Source of the DNA: Acidimicrobiia bacterium
Lineage (GTDB): Bacteria; Actinomycetota; Acidimicrobiia; Spongiisociales; UBA5794
Reading direction: 5' to 3'
DNA length: 46,789 nucleotides
NCBI GenBank assembly: GCA_030066875.1
Contig: JASJAS010000034.1
Coordinates: forward strand, 1-46,789
Each line of letters starts with the position of its first letter. The first letter of the stretch is position 1. Below the pieces are notes generated by a model. The model ran no database searches. It was not told the origin of the DNA and saw nothing but the letters and a program-made list of their open reading frames with translations. Position numbers and translations under genes: made by a program. Below are positions 46,601-46,789 of the stretch, in pieces.

Positions 46601-46789
46601 TCTCAGGTCGTCCGGAACGGTTCCTATTCCAACCGTGTCGCCATTCGCCGGATCGAGGCTGGAAAGCGTGAAAGTGTTGAAGGTCTCGCTGACGTGGACT
46701 ACGTAGGTCTGGTCGGTGGTTGGGTCGAACGCCAGGCCGGACACCTGGTAGTTCAAGCCACTGGGCTCGATGCGGACGTAGTCGTCGCC
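40667..46789 (-). CDS. Giant Ig-repeat surface protein with transmembrane span and C-terminal cold-shock domain (N-terminus cut by window edge)
   Basis: At least 2,040 residues; the frame is open to the right edge, so the start and signal peptide lie outside. Numbering from the first in-frame TTG (46756): end of a beta-propeller (1-108), Ig-like repeat (109-203), second propeller (205-459), fifteen tandem Ig-like repeats of about 90 residues (460-1883; consensus NRPPxxxxxxxQ..AxENDPFTLxxxASDPDG, and GLPGWATFVDNGDGTGTISG), a linker, one membrane helix (about 1929-1949), then a basic stretch and a cold-shock-type domain (about 1962-2024). The last contains FFDEEMHFGLIDPD and AIFVHAH, aligning with RNP1 (KGFGFI) and RNP2 (VFVH) of CspA. 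The repeats resemble He_PIG/cadherin-like adhesins with DPDG calcium-type loops. The domain order puts the adhesive part outside and the nucleic-acid-binding-type domain in the cytoplasm. Coupled to the receiver gene. Confidence 0.85.
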   Translation of the reverse strand, partial: GDDYVRIEPSGLNYQVSGLAFDPTTDQTYVVHVSETFNTFTLSSLDPANGDTVGIGTVPDDLRSLDFDSDGRAWATTATSSAPEQLHELDKSTGASIAQIDLDNGFDYESLAIPNTPPPNEPPVFDQDLLDRTDAEGTLVIIAASATDPNPGDNLTYSATELPEGVTIDSANGTLTGALGPNSAGVYSITITVTDDGTPNLQDTDIFDWTVAPGDVTYLVANSGGANGGNDLLTAVDLTDSNPTTNEVSIGTGTGTWNIESIALQPGTNTLFAVEDDQLGIIDVTTGVFAPRPSIAGAGSGPAGLIAFDDIEGLSFDPFSGGLYGTHRRGNWQEDLLFQIDPVSGAHIPGVFGGDDYLLIGAQGGYYHSADIAFDPTNGELYLVHWDFSGDWSLATLDPATGATVTLGVTPDDVASLAFDETGRLYTSTDTAGTERIYELSKSDGSSLGVIDIDNGESYEALAIAFPVDPNRPPVFDQNLLDRTDPEGSTISLSAAATDPDGHDVGYSAVGLPPGLAIDPNSGLISGTIGFAATGSYAVEITATDDGIPNLSAVDTFTWTVSESNRPPVFDQDLLDRIDAEGAPISLSAAATDPDSGDIVTYGATGLPPGLSIDPGSGLISGTIDYNAAAGSPYAVTITATDNGTPPESAVPDTFTWTVNNTNRPPVIVNPGPQTTPELAPFSIVITASDPDGTTPSFTDSGTLPAWAVLTDNLDGTATIAGTPGGGDSGTTTVTVTASDGSLADDAVFDLTVSNTNQPPTITNPGNQIGAEATPFSLLITASDPDGTTVGFSDGGTLPGWATLTDNGDDTATISGTPGYTDAGTTTVTITAWDGSLTDDAVFDITINNTNRAPIVDPIVDQTVAENDPFTLTVTASDADGTIPSLSAAGLPGWATFVDNGDGTGTISGTPGYTDAGISTVTISADDGTDTGNETFDLTVTNTNRPPVVNPVGDQLAAEGVALVPVVVSASDPDGTIPSLAATGLPGWASFVDNGDGTGTITGTPGYTDAGISTVTIEAEDGGVPNLSDSTPFQLTVTNTNRPPVVDPIVDQTVAENDPFTLTVTASDPDGTIPSLAATGLPGWASFVDNGDGTGTISGTPGYTDAGISTATVTAHDGSLTDDETFDLTVTNTNRPPTITSPGPQTTPELAPFTLLVVATDPDGEIPTLADGGTLPGWATLTDNGDGTGTISGTPGASDSGTTTVTITADDGGVPNLTDDVVFDLTVTNTNRPPTITNPGDQGGAEGSSFSVLLTATDPDGTTVAFSDGGTLPGWATLTDNGDDTATITGTPGYTDAATTTVTITVTDGGLIDTATFSIVISDTDRPPTIEPIADQVVAENDPFTLVATASDPDGTTPSLSASGLPGWATFVDNGDGTGTVTGTPGYTDAATTTVTITASAGGLSHDESFIITVTDTNRRPVLGLIPDHTVPEETTITFTATASDLDGDNLLFSISGPPGASIDPTSGDFVWTPGEADGFGVYLVTVTVTDSGHPAKAHSKSVTITVTEVNRAPTVDPVPDQVSGEFGDVDLTIAASDPDLPANTLSFHASGLPPGLAIDDDTGHISGTLPAGSVGVYPVTVTVSDGASPSLSGSASFVWTVTDTNRPPTLDVASSISGAEETEISFTARATDPDGDDVMFSLSGEPAGATIDAASGVVTWIPTEAQGPGTYRLTVYATDAGSPQLAARRIVTISVFETNLPPTIEPLSSQISEAATTVEIQVAGSDPDLPSNMLSFSAEGLPQGLRIDRVTGMITGTIEQSATGFHVVAITVADDGIPSLQASTNLTWMVTASALQDDPNSAPIISPVATQFDSEGETVTLSILASDEQPLSYSATGLPTGLAIDPATGVIGGRLAVNTAGSHPVTVTVTDSGTPQLQATVEFNWIVADPVAAEDKELIIEAIDDFEQPSVGQGEETPRIRRTLVVMGGVASATTEALSLPLTLLIVLLLGFTTIGRIGLYPLLWRGDRHAGTISFFDEEMHFGLIDPDAGGEAIFVHAHAFPRRQRAGLNAGMRVRYRLLASDQRANAWGATVESDDG
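42540..44520 (-). repeat. Near-identical DNA repeats encoding Ig-like domains
   Basis: A GC-rich block containing TCGGTGTAGCCGGGGGTGCC (plus-strand form, small variants) recurs near 42623, 42902, 43475, 43763, 44044 and 44327, i.e. about every 280-290 bp or a multiple of it, matching one Ig-like domain. The central repeats are much more alike than the outer ones, indicating recent duplication or gene conversion. Confidence 0.8.

Overview
The window looks like chromosomal DNA from a high-GC actinobacterium, most likely of the Acidimicrobiia type. This is an inference from the base composition, two DivIVA-domain coiled-coil proteins, a heliorhodopsin, many genes starting with no Shine-Dalgarno sequence, and dense AMP-ligase/LivKHMGF-style operons. 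No rRNA, tRNA, CRISPR array, insertion sequence or prophage was seen. Coding density is very high; no gene-free stretch exceeds about 190 bases.

Layout. 1-2344 (minus): split saccharopine pathway of lysine catabolism (lysine-ketoglutarate reductase and saccharopine dehydrogenase, the latter cut by the left edge). 2424-3620 (minus): lipoprotein with a TolB/WD40-like propeller. 3787-10846 (plus): central carbon genes for growth on acetate and gluconeogenesis (acetyl-CoA synthetase, phosphohexomutase, class I FBP aldolase, ATP-type PEP carboxykinase) with a Dps-like miniferritin among them. 10964-14399: two tandem DivIVA-domain proteins. 14428-19868: a 2-hydroxyacid dehydrogenase facing a heliorhodopsin gene, then serB, serA and an aminotransferase. 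19927-21075: Thr-rich lipoprotein.

21204-35940 is a 14-gene, almost entirely translationally coupled operon. It begins with a TetR regulator whose promoter carries a perfect 21-bp palindrome, followed by a KAS III/thiolase-fold enzyme, an acyl-CoA ligase, an alpha/beta hydrolase, a full branched-chain-type ABC importer (binding lipoprotein, two ATPases, two permeases, the first with an unusual membrane insertion), a second acyl-CoA ligase, a PhaC-like / PhaE-like / PhaC trio (one PhaC homologue with a Ser and the other with a Cys nucleophile), and a crotonase. Read together, this suggests import of an organic acid, activation to CoA thioesters, and conversion to or from a polyester-like store. 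The substrate is unknown. A MaoC-type protein (minus) and a ligase/hydrolase pair (plus) follow and may serve the same chemistry.

39133-40291 holds a YdeI-family protein and a small membrane protein. The right end (40288-46789, minus) is a very large surface protein, cut by the window edge. It has beta-propeller modules, 16 Ig-like repeats and one membrane span, then a C-terminal cold-shock-type domain that should lie in the cytoplasm. Its stop codon overlaps the start of a stand-alone response-regulator receiver. This adhesin/cold-shock/receiver arrangement and the TetR-PHA-importer operon are the most unusual parts of the window.
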